Of a DNA stretch of 7,113 bases, positions 6,099 through 7,113 are shown in pieces (the stretch's first letter is position 1; the number at the start of each line of letters is the position of its first letter). This stretch comes from Collinsella sp. (GTDB lineage Bacteria > Actinomycetota > Coriobacteriia > Coriobacteriales > Coriobacteriaceae). The notes below the pieces were generated by a model. The model was given only the letters and a program-made list of their open reading frames with translations. It did not search any database and was not told the DNA's origin. The DNA lies in assembly GCA_031295725.1 (NCBI GenBank), contig JAUMNV010000022.1, positions 1 to 7,113 of the forward strand, read 5' to 3'. The position numbers and the translations under genes are program-made.

Positions 6099-6111
6099 CC
6101 CGCACATAGTG

Positions 6112-6204
6112 ATCCCCAAAAAGCAGTTGCGGTGAAATAGGGACTGTTGGGCGGCCTAACAGGCTTAAACAATCCGTATTTCACCGCAACTTATTGGTGG
6201 GGAT
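6112..6204 (-). terminator. 93-base imperfect palindrome, probable xdhC terminator
   Basis: All arms share one axis. The outer arms ATCCCCA/TGGGGAT (7 bp) enclose a mismatched section, then a perfect 15-bp stem (6125-6139 with 6177-6191, containing TTGCGGTGAAATA), then two shorter matching blocks. A small apical GCCT/AGGC stem lies slightly off the common axis. It begins 4 bases after the xdhC stop. On the minus strand the 15-bp stem is followed after 2 bases by TTTTT (6122-6118), so it can work as an intrinsic terminator. The size and the matching ends also fit a small dispersed palindromic repeat. Both readings may be true. Confidence 0.6.
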
Positions 6205-6208
6205 GCGA

Positions 6209-7113
6209 TTAGCGCTTGCGGGGGACGAGCTTGGTGCGGCGCAGGTGGATCATCTCGGCGCCTATGGAGATGGCGATCTCCTCGGGGTCCTCGGCCTCGA
6301 TGGCAACGCCGATCGGCAGGTGCAGCTCGTCGATCTGGTCCTGCGTAAAGCCCTCCTGCTCCAGGCGGGCGCGCACAAAGGCCGTCTTGCGACGCGAGCC
6401 CAAGCAGCCCAGATAGGCGGGTTTGGCACGCATGGCCTGAATCACCACGTCGATATCGGACTTGTGACCCGCCGTGGCGACGACCACCAGGTCGCGCGGG
6501 CCGATGGGGCACTGCTTGCTCAGGCTCTTGTAGTCGACCAGACGACGGTCGTAGACACCGGGCACCCAATCGGGGGTCAGCGTGCCGGGGCGGTCGTCGC
6601 ACGCCACGACGGCAAAGCCCGCCGCCGTAAGCACCCGCGCCGTCGCGGCGCCCACGTGGCCGCAGCCAAAGTTATAGGTCAGGCCCTCGGGGCAGAGCGT
6701 CTCGATGTGCGCCGCGGGAATCTCAGAGGCCGCGTTGGTGTAGGCAACCTTACTCCCCTCCTCCACCAGCGAAAGCTCGGGGCAGCCGGCAATGGTATGG
6801 CGCGATGCCTCGCCATGGTACTCGGCCACATCGCCCTCGAGCGCGCTCGCGATAAACGGTTCAAAGTCGATGACGAAGTCGCCGATGCGCCGATAGGCCA
6901 AAACGTCGGCAACCGACTGGAGCAACGGTACCTTGGTCGCGTCCAGGTGCAGATAGCACAGGCAGATGGCTCCGCCGCAGATCATGCCGGTATCGGAGTT
7001 CTCGCCGCCCATGGTGTAGCGGACCAGACGCGACTGTCCCGCGCTCAGGAGTTCGCGCGCCTCATCCAGCGCAAAGAGCTCAATCTTGCCGCCGCCGATA
7101 GTGCCCGCCTGGC
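6209..7113 (-). CDS. XdhC/CoxI-family molybdenum hydroxylase accessory protein, N-terminus cut by the window edge
   Basis: XdhC-type proteins act in the cytosol as chaperones for enzymes such as xanthine dehydrogenase. They bind molybdenum cofactor and promote its sulfuration and insertion. The last 300 codons are visible. The reading frame stays open to the right edge: GTIGGGKIE at visible residues 3-11 is an XdhC signature, so the ATG at 7012 is internal. DTGMICGG follows at 40-47. The C-terminal Rossmann-like domain has FGCGHVG at 148-154 and DDRPG at about 172-176, then YLGCLGSRRK at 233-242 and a late EDPEEIAISIGAEM block. No hydroxylase gene is visible, and the partner could lie off the right edge. 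The target enzyme cannot be stated. Confidence 0.9.
   Translation of the reverse strand, partial: QAGTIGGGKIELFALDEARELLSAGQSRLVRYTMGGENSDTGMICGGAICLCYLHLDATKVPLLQSVADVLAYRRIGDFVIDFEPFIASALEGDVAEYHGEASRHTIAGCPELSLVEEGSKVAYTNAASEIPAAHIETLCPEGLTYNFGCGHVGAATARVLTAAGFAVVACDDRPGTLTPDWVPGVYDRRLVDYKSLSKQCPIGPRDLVVVATAGHKSDIDVVIQAMRAKPAYLGCLGSRRKTAFVRARLEQEGFTQDQIDELHLPIGVAIEAEDPEEIAISIGAEMIHLRRTKLVPRKR

Noticed and set aside
5309..6109. Plus-strand open frame of 266 codons opposite rplE and its leader
   Set aside because: Most of it is the complement of rplE and no family is recognised. The part beyond rplE covers the promoter and leader region.
6165..6602. Minus-strand open frame of 145 codons inside xdhC
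   Set aside because: It overlaps xdhC in another frame, is rich in Arg, Pro and Ala, and resembles no family.
7010..7012. ATG as the start of the XdhC-family gene
   Set aside because: The same frame continues upstream to the window edge and encodes the conserved GTIGGG motif, so this methionine is internal.

Overview
The window is a ribosomal-protein (spc-type) operon read entirely from the minus strand, preceded by the 3' part of an XdhC-family gene on the same strand. The DNA is fairly GC-rich. The cluster runs directly into adk and map. S14 is the short zinc-binding type and adenylate kinase has a four-cysteine zinc lid. These traits point to a Gram-positive, probably an actinobacterium. 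The protein style resembles gut Coriobacteriia such as Collinsella, but that placement is an impression and was not tested by a search.

Layout in the direction of transcription (high to low coordinates): an XdhC-like molybdenum-hydroxylase accessory gene enters from the right edge, without its N-terminus, and stops at 6209. A 312-base gap follows. It holds a 93-base imperfect palindrome that can act as the xdhC terminator (6112-6204), a short tandem repeat (6083-6098), a good sigma-70-type promoter (6034-6062) with an inverted repeat in its spacer, and a leader of about 130 bases with pairing potential. The operon then reads rplE, rpsN, rpsH, rplF, rplR, rpsE, rpmD, rplO, secY, adk, map. The map gene runs off the left edge after 147 codons.

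The genes supply large-subunit proteins L5, L6, L18, L30 and L15, small-subunit proteins S14, S8 and S5, the membrane channel SecY, an adenylate kinase, and the enzyme that removes the initiator methionine from new proteins. Spacing is tight from rplR to map, with overlaps at rplO/secY (7 bases) and adk/map (4 bases). It is looser in the front half, where the gaps after rplE, rpsN and rplF each hold perfect or near-perfect hairpins, two of which include the upstream stop codon.

The most notable points are the break in the usual rplN-rplX-rplE order, with xdhC and a new promoter directly upstream of rplE; the palindrome at that junction; and the hairpin-rich leader and intercistronic gaps, which may be undescribed control elements. 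No mobile-element gene, CRISPR array, tRNA or rRNA is visible.
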